The translations under genes were made by a program, and so were the position numbers. This document shows positions 10,109 through 18,966 of a stretch of DNA of 64,000 nucleotides, one piece after another. The notes beneath the pieces are model-generated. The model was not told the DNA's origin. It did no database searches and worked only from the letters and a program-made list of their open reading frames with translations. The stretch lies in NCBI RefSeq assembly GCF_017308015.1, contig NZ_JAFKFW010000002.1:558001-622000 (forward strand), in the 5' to 3' direction. Source of the DNA: Allobosea sp. GTDB lineage: Bacteria > Pseudomonadota > Alphaproteobacteria > Rhizobiales > Beijerinckiaceae. Positions within the stretch are counted from its first letter, which is position 1, and every line of letters begins with the position of its first letter.

Positions 10109-13100
10109 ATGCATCTGACGCGCCTCAAGCTCACCGGCTTCAAGACCTTCGTCGAACCGACGGAATTCCCGATCGAGCCGGGCTTGACCGGCGTCGTCGG
10201 GCCGAACGGCTGCGGCAAGTCCAATCTCGTCGAAGCCCTGCGTTGGGTGATGGGCGAAAGCTCGTTCAAGAACATGCGCGGCTCGGGAATGGACGACGTC
10301 ATCTTCGGCGGCTCCAACGAGCGCCCGGCCCGGAACATGGCCGAGGTCTCGCTCACTCTCGACAACAGCGACCGCAAGGCGCCGGCCGCCTTCAACGAAG
10401 CCGATGTGCTGGAGGTCACGCGCCGGATCGAGCGCGAGGAAGGCTCGACCTACCGCATCAACGGCAAGGAGGTGCGAGCCAAGGACGTGCAACTCCTCTT
10501 CGCCGATGCGGCGACCGGCGCGCGCTCGCCGGCCCTCGTCCGGCAGGGGCAGATCAGCGAGATCATCTCGGCCAAGCCGCAATCGCGTCGCCGTATTCTG
10601 GAAGATGCCGCCGGCATCGCCGGGCTGCACAGCCGCCGGCACGAGGCCGAACTGCGTCTGCGCGGCGCTGAAGACAACCTGACCCGGCTCGAAGACGTGC
10701 TCGGCGAGATCGACGGACAGATCGAAGCGCTACATCGTCAGGCGCGGCAGGCGGGTCGCTATCGCAGCCTCGCCGCCGATATCCGCCGGGCCGAGGCGAT
10801 GCTCGCCGTCATCACCCTGCAAGACGCCCGCGCCCAGGAGGCGCAGGCCGCACACGTGCTGGAAGAGGCGGTTCGCGGTGTCGTCGACCAGACCGGCCTC
10901 CAGGCCGAAGCTGCGAAACGGCAGGCCATCGCCTCCCATGAACTGCCGGCGCTGCGCGAGGGCGAGGCGACGACGGCCGCTGCCCTTGTGCGCTTGAAGC
11001 GCGGACTGGACGAGCTAGAAGCCGAGAATCGCCGGGCTCGCCAACGCGCCGAAGAACTCGGGAAGCGCCTTGCCGAATTGCAGGCCGACCTGTCGCGGCA
11101 GAAAAATGTCGAGCGTGACGCCTCCGAAAGCCTCGCCCGGCTGGCGGAGGAAGATGCCATCCTGGTTCGGGAAGGCGACGGTGCCGGCTCAAGTGCGGAG
11201 ACGGCAGCCGCGACACAGCGCACGGCCGAAACCGCGCTCGCCGCTGCAGAGGCCGAGCAGGTTGCCGCGCAGGCGGCGTTGTCCGATCTCGCCGCCCGAC
11301 GCGGCGCACTGGGACGATCGCTGCATGAGGCGCGCGAGCGGCAGAATCGCGCAGGAGCCGAGAGCGACAAGCTGCGCCGCGAGCTGGACGTGCTCGACAC
11401 CTCCGATGCGAAGACGCTGCTCGACAAGCTGCGCGAGGCGCTGATCGCCGCCGAGAAGGTGCTGAAGACCGCTGATGCGGATGTCCTCACAGCGCGCGCG
11501 GCTGTCGCCTCGGCACGCGAGCGCGAAGCCGGGCAGCGCGGCCCCCTTGCCGAAGCCGACCGCCGGGCGCAGCGCCTCGACACCGAGATCGGCACGCTGC
11601 GCAAGCTGCTGGCGCCTGCGGCGGGCGATCGCTGGCCGGCGATCCTCGAAGCGGTCAGCGTTGCCAAGGGCTACGAAATCGCGCTCGGTGCCGCGCTCGG
11701 CGATGATCTCGATGCCTCTACCGAGGCGAACGCCCCTGCTCATTGGGACGATACCGGCGAAGGCCGAGACGACCCCGCCCTGCCTGCGGGCATCCAACCG
11801 CTGCTTGCGCATGTCAAGGCGCCGGCGGCGCTCCGGCGGCGGCTGGCACAGATCGGGGTCGTCACGACCGATGAGGGCGAGATTCTGCGACAAACCCTGA
11901 AGCAGGGCCAGATTCTGGTGTCGCGAGCAGGCGACCTTTGGCGCTGGGACGGTTTCACGAGCGCGGCTGATGCGCCATCACCCGCCGCCCGGCGGCTGTC
12001 GGAGAAGAATCGCCTCGCCGATCTCGAACGAGAAGCACGAGCGGCCCGAGAGGCGGCGGAAGCCGCGCGCCGGATACTGGATTTCGTCAGCGCCGAGGCG
12101 CGGCTGGCGGCGCAAGCCGAGAGTGTTACGATCGAGGCTGCGAAGCAGGCGCGGCGCGACGTCGATCAGGCGCGCGAGCAATTGGCCGCTGCCGAGCGCA
12201 AGGCCGCCGAGACACTGGTCAAGCGCTCGACGCTGGCGGAAGCGATCAAGCGCCTCGGCCAGTCCGTCTCCGAAGCCGCGCAACAGGCCGCGGCCCAGGA
12301 GGCGGGGATTTCCACCCTGCCCGCCTCTGCCGAGCTGGAGAATGTGCTCCTCAGGGCCCGCGTGCTACTGGGGGAGGCTCGGGCCGCCGCCTCTGATGCG
12401 CGGGCCCGTCTCCAAACGCTGGCGCGGGAAGCGGACCTGCGGAGCCGCCGCCGCGACGCCATCGCCGCGGATATCAGTGCCTGGAACCAGCGGGTCGCCG
12501 CGAGCCTCCAAAGCGCCGAGGAAACGCGGCGCCGGATCGAGGCCGCCAGCGCCGAGCGGAAGACGCTACTCGAGGCGCCCGATACGTTCCTGACCGAACG
12601 GCGGCGCCTCGTCGCCGAAATCGAGCAGGCGGAGGGTGCGCGCCGGGAAGCCGCCGACAGGCTGGCGGCCGGCGAGACCGCGCTGGCCGAGGCCGACCGG
12701 CAAGCGCGCCTCACACTGGAAGGCCTGTCCGGTGCGCGGGAGCGCCGGGCCTCGGCCGAGGCCCGGCTCGATGCCGCCCGCCAGCGCCTCAGCGATATCG
12801 TCCGGCAGATCGAGGACGGGCTGGATACCGGGCTCGACGGCTTGCAGACGATCGCCGGAATCAAGGCAGGCGACGCCTTGCCGGAGCCGGAGGCGATCGA
12901 GCGGCGGCTTGCCAATCTGAAGGGCGAGCGCGAGCGGCTCGGCGCGGTCAACCTGCGCGCCGAGGACGAATTGACCGAGGTGAAGGCCAAGCGCGAAGGC
13001 CTCTCGGGAGAGCGCGACGACCTGACCGAAGCCATCCGCCGCCTGCGGCAGGCGATCGGCGCGCTCAACCGCGAAGGCCGCGAGCGCCTGATCGCTGCGT

Positions 13101-13564
13101 TCGACGTCGTCAACGGCCATTTCCAGCGGCTCTTCGGCGTGCTGTTCGGCGGCGGAGAGGCCGAGCTCAGGCTGGTGGATTCGGAAGACCCGCTCGATGC
13201 CGGGCTGGAGATCTTCGCCCGCCCGCCCGGCAAGAAGCCGCAAGTGATGACGCTGCTTTCCGGTGGCGAGCAGGCGCTGACCGCGACCGCGCTGATCTTC
13301 GCTGTGTTCCTGACGAATCCCTCGCCGATCTGCGTGCTCGACGAGGTCGATGCTCCGCTGGACGACGCCAATGTCGAACGCTATTGCGACCTGCTCGTCG
13401 ACATGGCGCGCAATACGCAGACGCGGTTCATCCTGATTACGCATAATCCGATCACCATGGCCCGGATGGAGCGTCTCTTCGGCGTGACCATGGCCGAGCG
13501 CGGGGTCAGCCAGATGGTTTCGGTCGATCTGGCGACGGCCGAGCGCATCCGCGATGCGGGGTAG
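10109..13564 (+). CDS. smc: Chromosome segregation protein SMC
   Basis: An 1151-residue SMC ATPase, which organises and separates newly copied chromosomes. Walker A GPNGCGKSN is at residues 31-39, the ABC signature LLSGGEQ near residue 1047, and Walker B VLDEVDAPLDD near residue 1075. Between lie two long coiled coils rich in Ala, Glu and Arg, with a hinge-like globular segment around residues 505-640 (GDRWPAILEAVSVAKGYEIAL). Length is typical of alphaproteobacterial SMC. The kleisin ScpA and ScpB are not in the window. The coiled-coil regions produce long open frames on other strands, which are not genes. Confidence 0.97.
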   Translation: MHLTRLKLTGFKTFVEPTEFPIEPGLTGVVGPNGCGKSNLVEALRWVMGESSFKNMRGSGMDDVIFGGSNERPARNMAEVSLTLDNSDRKAPAAFNEADVLEVTRRIEREEGSTYRINGKEVRAKDVQLLFADAATGARSPALVRQGQISEIISAKPQSRRRILEDAAGIAGLHSRRHEAELRLRGAEDNLTRLEDVLGEIDGQIEALHRQARQAGRYRSLAADIRRAEAMLAVITLQDARAQEAQAAHVLEEAVRGVVDQTGLQAEAAKRQAIASHELPALREGEATTAAALVRLKRGLDELEAENRRARQRAEELGKRLAELQADLSRQKNVERDASESLARLAEEDAILVREGDGAGSSAETAAATQRTAETALAAAEAEQVAAQAALSDLAARRGALGRSLHEARERQNRAGAESDKLRRELDVLDTSDAKTLLDKLREALIAAEKVLKTADADVLTARAAVASAREREAGQRGPLAEADRRAQRLDTEIGTLRKLLAPAAGDRWPAILEAVSVAKGYEIALGAALGDDLDASTEANAPAHWDDTGEGRDDPALPAGIQPLLAHVKAPAALRRRLAQIGVVTTDEGEILRQTLKQGQILVSRAGDLWRWDGFTSAADAPSPAARRLSEKNRLADLEREARAAREAAEAARRILDFVSAEARLAAQAESVTIEAAKQARRDVDQAREQLAAAERKAAETLVKRSTLAEAIKRLGQSVSEAAQQAAAQEAGISTLPASAELENVLLRARVLLGEARAAASDARARLQTLAREADLRSRRRDAIAADISAWNQRVAASLQSAEETRRRIEAASAERKTLLEAPDTFLTERRRLVAEIEQAEGARREAADRLAAGETALAEADRQARLTLEGLSGARERRASAEARLDAARQRLSDIVRQIEDGLDTGLDGLQTIAGIKAGDALPEPEAIERRLANLKGERERLGAVNLRAEDELTEVKAKREGLSGERDDLTEAIRRLRQAIGALNREGRERLIAAFDVVNGHFQRLFGVLFGGGEAELRLVDSEDPLDAGLEIFARPPGKKPQVMTLLSGGEQALTATALIFAVFLTNPSPICVLDEVDAPLDDANVERYCDLLVDMARNTQTRFILITHNPITMARMERLFGVTMAERGVSQMVSVDLATAERIRDAG

Positions 13565-13965
13565 CCCGGGGGCACACCGTGACGCTCAGGCTCGATCCGA
13601 GCATCTTCCGCCGACGAAAACTCCGGTAACCCGCTGTCTCCAGATTCTCGGGTCTGCGCTTCGCTCCGACCGAGAATGGCGGCCTCGCGGATGCGCCGCT
13701 TTGGCGACGAACACCGTGGGAAAACGCGCCGCGGCCGCTGAAAAAATGCCACATTCGGTCCCGCAATGCGGCAAGATTGTCGCACTTCGCCAGAATTTGT
13801 AAATATTCCAATACGTTAGATAGAATTCTCCTGCCTTGACAGCGCGGGGGGCTGCCAATAAAGGAGGCCGTGCTGACGACGGCTCGATGCGCGGGATTGG
13901 TCGTGGTTATAGTGGTTTTTCGCGGGATCGCGGCGTAAACGCGATCGAGACGGAGGCCCAAGACC
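13565..13965. other. Intergenic region before the atp operon
   Basis: No credible gene. It holds a stem-loop at 13644-13677, an AT-rich stretch at about 13790-13832, and a TTGACA at 13837-13842 that could be a -35 box; with a 17-base spacer the -10 position would read TAAGGA, a poor match. The atp operon promoter most likely lies here. Confidence 0.5.
13644..13677 (+). terminator. Stem-loop downstream of smc
   Basis: ATTCTCGG and CCGAGAAT pair across an 18-base loop that can pair further with one bulge. It is 80 bases after the smc stop. No T tract follows, so it is a weak candidate. Confidence 0.35.
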
Positions 13966-14316
13966 ATGTCCGAACCCGAACCAAACGCCTCAGACTCGGA
14001 GTTGCGCGCAAGACTGGGTTCCCTGAAGTCCGCGATCAGGCGGGCGGAAGAGAACGAAAAGCCGGGCGCGAGCCCGGTTGGAGAGGACAAGGCGCTTGCG
14101 GGTGCCATGTCCTCAGGTTTTCGCGCCGCGACGGATCTCGCAGGTGGCATCATCGCAGGCGCCCTGATCGGGTACCTCGGCGACCGATGGCTTGGAACGT
14201 CCCCGTTCCTGCTGATCGCCTTCCTGGTGATCGGTGCCATCGCGGGCTTCAGATCCGTCTATCGGCTCGGTTCGCGCCCGACCTCTGGGTCGACGGGCGA
14301 CCCGAAGGTGAAATAA
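13966..14316 (+). CDS. atpI: ATP synthase protein I
   Basis: A 116-residue AtpI-like membrane protein, first gene of the F0 operon. AtpI helps assemble the c-ring in other bacteria. The N-terminal half is polar and charged; two hydrophobic helices follow (ATDLAGGIIAGALIGYLGDRW and FLLIAFLVIGAIAGF), and the GYLGDRWLGTSP loop is typical of the alphaproteobacterial form. It is followed 42 bases later by atpB. Confidence 0.9.
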   Translation: MSEPEPNASDSELRARLGSLKSAIRRAEENEKPGASPVGEDKALAGAMSSGFRAATDLAGGIIAGALIGYLGDRWLGTSPFLLIAFLVIGAIAGFRSVYRLGSRPTSGSTGDPKVK

Positions 14317-14358
14317 TCGAAAGGCGGCCCTTCCGGCCGCGCGACGAGGAACGAGACC

Positions 14359-15129
14359 ATGGCGGCCGGCGGCGGAATTGATCCGATCCACCAATTCCAC
14401 ATCGCTCCGATCGTGGAGCTGAAGCTGTTCGGCCTCGATCTGTCCTTCACCAACTCCACGCTGTGGATGGTGGTCGTGCTGGCTGTCGTCTCCGCCATCA
14501 TGGTCTACGGCTCGAGCCAGCGTTCGGTCGTTCCCGGCCGCCTGCAGTCACTCGCCGAGATGGCTTATGAATTCGTCGCCTCGACGATGACGGGCGTGAT
14601 GGGCAAGGACGGCCTGAAGTTCTTCCCGTTCGTGTTCTCGCTGTTCATGTTCGTGCTGGCGTCGAACCTGCTCGGCCTGCTGCCGGGCTCCTTCACCGTG
14701 ACCAGCCAGATCATCGTCACCGCGGCGCTGGCGCTGCTCGTCATCAGCATCGTGGTGATCTACGGCGTCGTGAAGCACGGCACCCATTTCTTCGGCCTGT
14801 TCGTGCCGTCGGGCGTGCCCGGCTGGCTGCTGCCCTTCATGGTGCTGATCGAGGCGGTTTCCTTCCTGTCCCGGCCGGTTTCGCTCTCGCTTCGTCTGTT
14901 CGGCAACATGCTCGCCGGCCATATCGCGCTCAAGGTCTTCGGCGGCTTCGTCGTCGCGCTGACCACCGGCGCCGCCGCTGGCCTGTTCACATACGCCATC
15001 GCACCGCTGCCGCTGCTGCTGGCGGTTGCGCTGACCGCGCTCGAAGTGCTCGTCGCCGTCCTGCAGGCCTATGTCTTCGCGATCCTGACCTGCGTCTATC
15101 TCAACGACGCGCTGCATCCCGGCCACTGA
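14359..15129 (+). CDS. atpB: F0F1 ATP synthase subunit a
   Basis: A 256-residue subunit a, which forms the proton half-channels next to the c-ring in the inner membrane. The essential arginine is Arg179 in [14 protein letters not shown], and the following helices match the family through to the C-terminus near [16 protein letters not shown]. Length is normal. It lies between atpI and atpE in the usual alphaproteobacterial F0 operon. The F1 genes are not in the window, as expected for this class, where F0 and F1 operons are separate. Confidence 0.97.
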   Translation: MAAGGGIDPIHQFHIAPIVELKLFGLDLSFTNSTLWMVVVLAVVSAIMVYGSSQRSVVPGRLQSLAEMAYEFVASTMTGVMGKDGLKFFPFVFSLFMFVLASNLLGLLPGSFTVTSQIIVTAALALLVISIVVIYGVVKHGTHFFGLFVPSGVPGWLLPFMVLIEAVSFLSRPVSLSLRLFGNMLAGHIALKVFGGFVVALTTGAAAGLFTYAIAPLPLLLAVALTALEVLVAVLQAYVFAILTCVYLNDALHPGH

Positions 15130-15195
15130 GGCCAGGGCAGCGCTCGCGAGAGTTCATCCCACCCCGTCATAAAGTTCCACACTGGAGATAAGACC

Positions 15196-15423
15196 ATGGA
15201 TCCTGTTGCAGCCAAGTTCATCGGCGCCGGCCTCGCCTCGCTCGGCATGGGCCTCGCCGCCATCGGCGTCGGCACCATTTTCGGCAACTTCCTCTCGGGC
15301 GCCCTGCGCAACCCGTCGGCCGCCGACGGCCAGTTCCCGCGCGCCTTCATCGGTGCGGCGCTCGCCGAAGGTCTGGGCATCTTCGCGTTCGTCGTCGCGC
15401 TCGTCCTGCTCTTCGTGGTCTGA
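15196..15423 (+). CDS. atpE: F0F1 ATP synthase subunit c
   Basis: A 75-residue hairpin protein that forms the rotating c-ring. Two hydrophobic helices flank the polar RNP loop (residues 38-40). The proton-carrying carboxylate is Glu58 in [10 protein letters not shown]. No polar residue set typical of sodium-binding rings is seen, so proton coupling is likely. GGAGA precedes the ATG at 15196. Confidence 0.97.
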   Translation: MDPVAAKFIGAGLASLGMGLAAIGVGTIFGNFLSGALRNPSAADGQFPRAFIGAALAEGLGIFAFVVALVLLFVV

Positions 15424-15513
15424 CGCTTTCGTCGACCGCTTTCTCGTCGCGCGTTCGGGCCATCCGGCCAATCGCGCGACGGTTTCCTGTCTTTAAGCGC
15501 TGAAAGGCACGCT

Positions 15514-16125
15514 ATGCCGGTTCGATCTTCAGGGTTCGCGCGACAAGGATGGCTTCTGGCTGTCGGCTCGTTCGCCACTCTGCTGGCGGGTGCGGCGCAG
15601 GCTGCCACTCCGGGCCTGAGCGGCGAGAAGGCGTCCTTTCCGCCCTTCGACCCCGCCCATTTCGCCAGCAACCTGTTCTGGCTCGCGATCACCTTCGCAG
15701 TTCTCTACTGGCTGATGTCCAAGGTCGCCCTGCCGCGCCTCGGTTCCATCATGGAAGAGCGTGCAAGCACGATCGGCCGCGATCTCGACCAGGCCGCGCA
15801 GTTGCAAGGCAAGGCCGAGGAGATGGCGCAGGCCTACGAGAAGGCTCTCGCCGAGGCCCGCAAGAACGCCCAGGGCATCGCCCAGACGGCGCGCGAAGCC
15901 GGTGCCAAGGCCAGCGACGCCCAGCGTCACGCCACCGAGGCCGAGCTTGCCGCCAAGATGGCGCAGGCCGAAGCGACCATCGCCAAGACCAAGACTGACG
16001 CGATGGGCAATGTCCGCGACCTCGGCAGCGACATCGCCGCCGCCATCGTCAGCAAGCTGACCGGTCAGGCTCCCAGCGCCAGCGAGGCGGCTGCGGCCGT
16101 CGACCAGGCCTTGGCGCGCGGCTGA
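15514..16125 (+). CDS. atpF2: F0F1 ATP synthase subunit b'
   Basis: A 203-residue peripheral-stalk subunit. An N-terminal extension with a hydrophobic stretch (LLAVGSFATLLAGAAQA), possibly a signal peptide, precedes the true membrane helix (FASNLFWLAITFAVLYWLM). The rest is a long helix rich in Ala, Glu and Lys that would pair with subunit b. Alphaproteobacteria and chloroplasts use a b-b' heterodimer, and here both genes are adjacent, b' first. The length is near the upper end for b' because of the leader. Confidence 0.93.
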   Translation: MPVRSSGFARQGWLLAVGSFATLLAGAAQAATPGLSGEKASFPPFDPAHFASNLFWLAITFAVLYWLMSKVALPRLGSIMEERASTIGRDLDQAAQLQGKAEEMAQAYEKALAEARKNAQGIAQTAREAGAKASDAQRHATEAELAAKMAQAEATIAKTKTDAMGNVRDLGSDIAAAIVSKLTGQAPSASEAAAAVDQALARG

Positions 16126-16136
16126 GGAGAGATCAG

Positions 16137-16613
16137 ATGGATACTTTCTGGGTCGGCGTCGCGCTCGTCATCTTCCTGGCCATCCTGGTCAAGTTCGGCG
16201 TGCCGGGCCTGATCGTCAAGGCGCTCGACGCTCGCGGCGAGAAGGTCGCGCAGGAGCTGGCGGAAGCCCGCCGCCTGCGCCAGGAGGCCGAGAAGCTGCT
16301 CGCCGAGTACGATGCCAAGCGCAAGGCCGCCGAGGCCGAGGCGGCCGAGATCGTCTCCTCCGCCAATGACGAGGCCAAGCGTCTCGCGGCGGAAGCCGAG
16401 GCCAAGCTTGCCGACTTCGTCGTCCGCCGGACCAAGGCGGCCGAGGAGAAGATCGCACAGGCCGAGAGCCAGGCCGAGGCCGAGGTTCGCGCCGCGGCTG
16501 CGGAGGCCGCCACCAAGGCTGCCGAGACCATCCTGCGCGGCCAGATGGCCGGCAAGGCCGGCGACGCTGCCTTCGCGGCCGGGCTGACCGAGGTCAAGGC
16601 CAAGCTCAACTGA
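16137..16613 (+). CDS. atpF: F0F1 ATP synthase subunit b
   Basis: A 158-residue subunit b with one N-terminal membrane helix (FWVGVALVIFLAILVKFGVPG) and a long charged helix up to the C-terminus. It follows b' by 11 bases and a GAGGAGAG ribosome binding site, and closes the F0 operon before a strong terminator. Confidence 0.95.
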   Translation: MDTFWVGVALVIFLAILVKFGVPGLIVKALDARGEKVAQELAEARRLRQEAEKLLAEYDAKRKAAEAEAAEIVSSANDEAKRLAAEAEAKLADFVVRRTKAAEEKIAQAESQAEAEVRAAAAEAATKAAETILRGQMAGKAGDAAFAAGLTEVKAKLN

Positions 16614-16639
16614 GCTTTGGCCAGCCGCTCGATATGATG

Positions 16640-16669
16640 ACGCCGCGCCCGCAAGGACGCGGCGTTTTT
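16640..16669 (+). terminator. Rho-independent terminator of the atp operon
   Basis: ACGCCGCG pairs with CGCGGCGT around a 10-base loop, followed directly by a T-rich run. It starts 27 bases after the atpF stop and has the full shape of an intrinsic terminator. Confidence 0.85.
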
Positions 16670-16755
16670 CTTTGCCGCTCTCCCGCCGGAACTGCCGGGC
16701 AGGATACGATGATGGCGCTTTTCCATCGCGTGCCTGCAAGCCATGGAGTTTCGGA

Positions 16756-17562
16756 ATGATCGGTCGCCGCGCCCGCGTGCTCGCCATCACGCTCCTGACG
16801 TTCGTAGCGGCGACCACTGCCGCAAGCGCGTTCGAGAAGGTGAGCTTCCCGTCGCACGATTCGCGTGACCTCGTGGGTTGGCTGGCACGCCCTGCAGGAG
16901 GAGGTCCCTTCCCGGCCGTCATCGGCCTTCACGGCTGCGCCGGGCTTTATCGGCGCTCGGGGGAGATCAATGCCCGAGAGAGCGACTGGGCACAGCGCTT
17001 CAACGCGGCCGGCTATGCCGTGCTTCTCGTCGACAGTTTCGGATCACGCGGGATCAAGGCCCTGTGCAACGACCGTGTGCGCGCGCTGACGCCGGCCGGA
17101 CGTGCCCGCGATGCCTTCGCCGCCATAGACTGGCTGGAGAAGCAGGACTTCGCCTTGAGGCAGCGCATCGCCCTGATCGGCTGGTCGAATGGTGGCTCGA
17201 CGGCGCTGCGCGTCGCGGCTGCGCCCGAAGCGAAACGCCTGCGCCATGTCATTGCCTTCTATCCCGGCTGCCGCGTCATCCTGAAGCGCGGCTGGCAGGC
17301 GCAGACCGATACCGCGATCTTCCAGGGTCTGGCCGATGACTGGACGCCGGCTGCGCCCTGCGAAGAGCTAGCCCGCAGCGGCGGCGCCCGTTTCGTCGGC
17401 TTTCCCGGCGCCTATCATGATTTCGATCATCCCAACTTGCCGCTACGCGAACGCAAGGCGGCCTATTCGCAGCGTGACGACGGACTGGTCACGATCGGCA
17501 GCGACCCGAAGGCCCGCGCCGAGGCGATCGACGCGGTGATGGCGATCCTGAGGAAACCTTGA
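16756..17562 (+). CDS. Dienelactone hydrolase-family secreted protein, copy 1
   Basis: A 268-residue alpha/beta hydrolase with an N-terminal signal peptide (hydrophobic stretch ending near ASAFEKV). The nucleophile elbow is GWSNGG, the oxyanion region HGCAGLY, and the acid and base lie in the DDWTPAAPC and YHDFDHP segments. Ser (in place of the Cys of true dienelactone hydrolase) suggests an esterase-like enzyme; the substrate is unknown. The ATG at 16756 has GGAG about 8 bases upstream and begins the signal peptide; an in-frame start at 16672 would lie within the atp terminator zone. A clear paralogue lies at 62444-63289. Confidence 0.85.
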   Translation: MIGRRARVLAITLLTFVAATTAASAFEKVSFPSHDSRDLVGWLARPAGGGPFPAVIGLHGCAGLYRRSGEINARESDWAQRFNAAGYAVLLVDSFGSRGIKALCNDRVRALTPAGRARDAFAAIDWLEKQDFALRQRIALIGWSNGGSTALRVAAAPEAKRLRHVIAFYPGCRVILKRGWQAQTDTAIFQGLADDWTPAAPCEELARSGGARFVGFPGAYHDFDHPNLPLRERKAAYSQRDDGLVTIGSDPKARAEAIDAVMAILRKP

Positions 17563-17582
17563 GGCTGCTCCTATCAGAGCCC

Positions 17583-18842
17583 TCAGTTACTGGCGGTCGC
17601 CGTCGGGGCGGCCGGATTGCCGGCAGCCGCCACCGGCGCAGCAGCAGGCCTTGCCGGCGGCACGACAGCCGCCTTCGGCTTTGGCTTGCGCGCCTGGATC
17701 GTCGAGGTGACGATGCCCTGCGGCGTGTCGAGGCCATAGATGTCGTCGCGGAACTGGACCTGCCCGTCGGCGCCCTGCCAGCCGGTGAGATAGACCCAGG
17801 CGACCGGAACCGACTTCTTCAGCGTGATGTTCTTGCGCTCGCCCTTGGCGATCTCGTCCTCGATCGACTGGCGGTTCCATTCCGAGCCTTCGAGTAACCA
17901 GGCCCCGAGGTCGCGGACGCCCTCGATGCGGGCGCAGCCGGAGGAATTGAAGCGCACGTCGTTGCGGAACAGCGTCTTCTTCGGCGTGTCGTGCATGTAG
18001 ACCGCATCGCCGTTGGGCATGTCGATTTTCATCTGGCCGAGCGAATTGGTCGGCCCCGGCTCCTGACGCACATAGAAATAGGGATTCTTCAGGGTCGCCC
18101 AGTTGACGCTCGCCGGGTCGATTTCCTTATTCTCCGCACCGAGCAGTTTCATATTGGACTTGGCGATGAAGCCGGGATCCTTGCGCATATGCGGAATGAT
18201 GTCGGCTTTCACGATCGACGTCGGCACCGTCCAGTACGGATTCAGGTTGACCGAGGTGATGTTCGCCTGAATCACCGGCGAGGGACGGTCCGGCCGACCG
18301 ACGATGGCGAGATGGCGCTGGGCGACCGTGCCGTTTTCGACCGCTTCGACGCTGGCGCCGGGGATGTTCACCACGACATAGCGGCTGGCGAAGTTGAAGC
18401 CGTTGCCCTTGAGACGCTCCAGCGTCGCAGTGAGCTGGTTCAGGCGCGATTCCACCGGCGTGTTCATCGCCTTGAGGGTCAGGCGGCCGACCGTGCCGAG
18501 ATCCGACAAACCATGGCGGCGCTGAAAGCGTTTCACGCCTTCGACCACATTGGCGTCATAGACGTCGCCGGGCATGGTCTCGGGCGCAAGATCGCCGCTG
18601 GCGAGCAGGCGCTGCTTCAGCGCCACGACATCGGCGCCTTGCGAATCCGGCTTCAGCGACGTGACGCCCGGCGGCACCTTGGGCCAGCCGCCGCGATTGG
18701 CGACATCCTCATGGGTGATCAGTGCCTCGAGCGTGCGGTCATAGGTGTTCGGGCCATAGCTCGGCTCATTGGCACCCACGAGCGCCGTCGAGGCCAGCAA
18801 AGCAGCGGCCGCAAGAGCGAGGATGGAGGGACGCGCAGACAT
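17583..18842 (-). CDS. L,D-transpeptidase of the YcbB type
   Basis: A 419-residue exported cell-wall enzyme. It has a signal peptide (ALAAAALLASTALVGA), a peptidoglycan-binding_1-like helical domain (about residues 70-130, SQGADVVALKQRLLASGDL) and a YkuD catalytic domain with His284 (MHDTPKKTLF) and nucleophile Cys303 (SSGCARIEG). It should form 3-3 peptidoglycan cross-links or attach proteins. The C-terminal 50 residues are rich in Pro and Ala and probably disordered. It is convergent with the dienelactone hydrolase-like gene and downstream of the gcv operon, separated from it by a hairpin. Confidence 0.92.
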   Translation of the reverse strand: MSARPSILALAAAALLASTALVGANEPSYGPNTYDRTLEALITHEDVANRGGWPKVPPGVTSLKPDSQGADVVALKQRLLASGDLAPETMPGDVYDANVVEGVKRFQRRHGLSDLGTVGRLTLKAMNTPVESRLNQLTATLERLKGNGFNFASRYVVVNIPGASVEAVENGTVAQRHLAIVGRPDRPSPVIQANITSVNLNPYWTVPTSIVKADIIPHMRKDPGFIAKSNMKLLGAENKEIDPASVNWATLKNPYFYVRQEPGPTNSLGQMKIDMPNGDAVYMHDTPKKTLFRNDVRFNSSGCARIEGVRDLGAWLLEGSEWNRQSIEDEIAKGERKNITLKKSVPVAWVYLTGWQGADGQVQFRDDIYGLDTPQGIVTSTIQARKPKPKAAVVPPARPAAAPVAAAGNPAAPTATASN

Positions 18843-18927
18843 AAAAACCCCCGGGCCACAGAGAGCGGCACCGGGGGATCATTCCGCGACATGGTCAAGG
18901 AATGCTTAAGAAGCGATCGACACCCTT

Positions 18928-18958
18928 CACCATGCTGACGAAGGCCGTCAGCATGGTG
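18928..18958 (-). terminator. Hairpin at the end of the gcv operon
   Basis: A perfect 13-base stem with a 5-base loop, nine bases after the gcvPB stop on the minus strand. It lacks a T tract, but its strength and position fit an operon end. Confidence 0.55.
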
Positions 18959-18966
18959 GGGGCATC

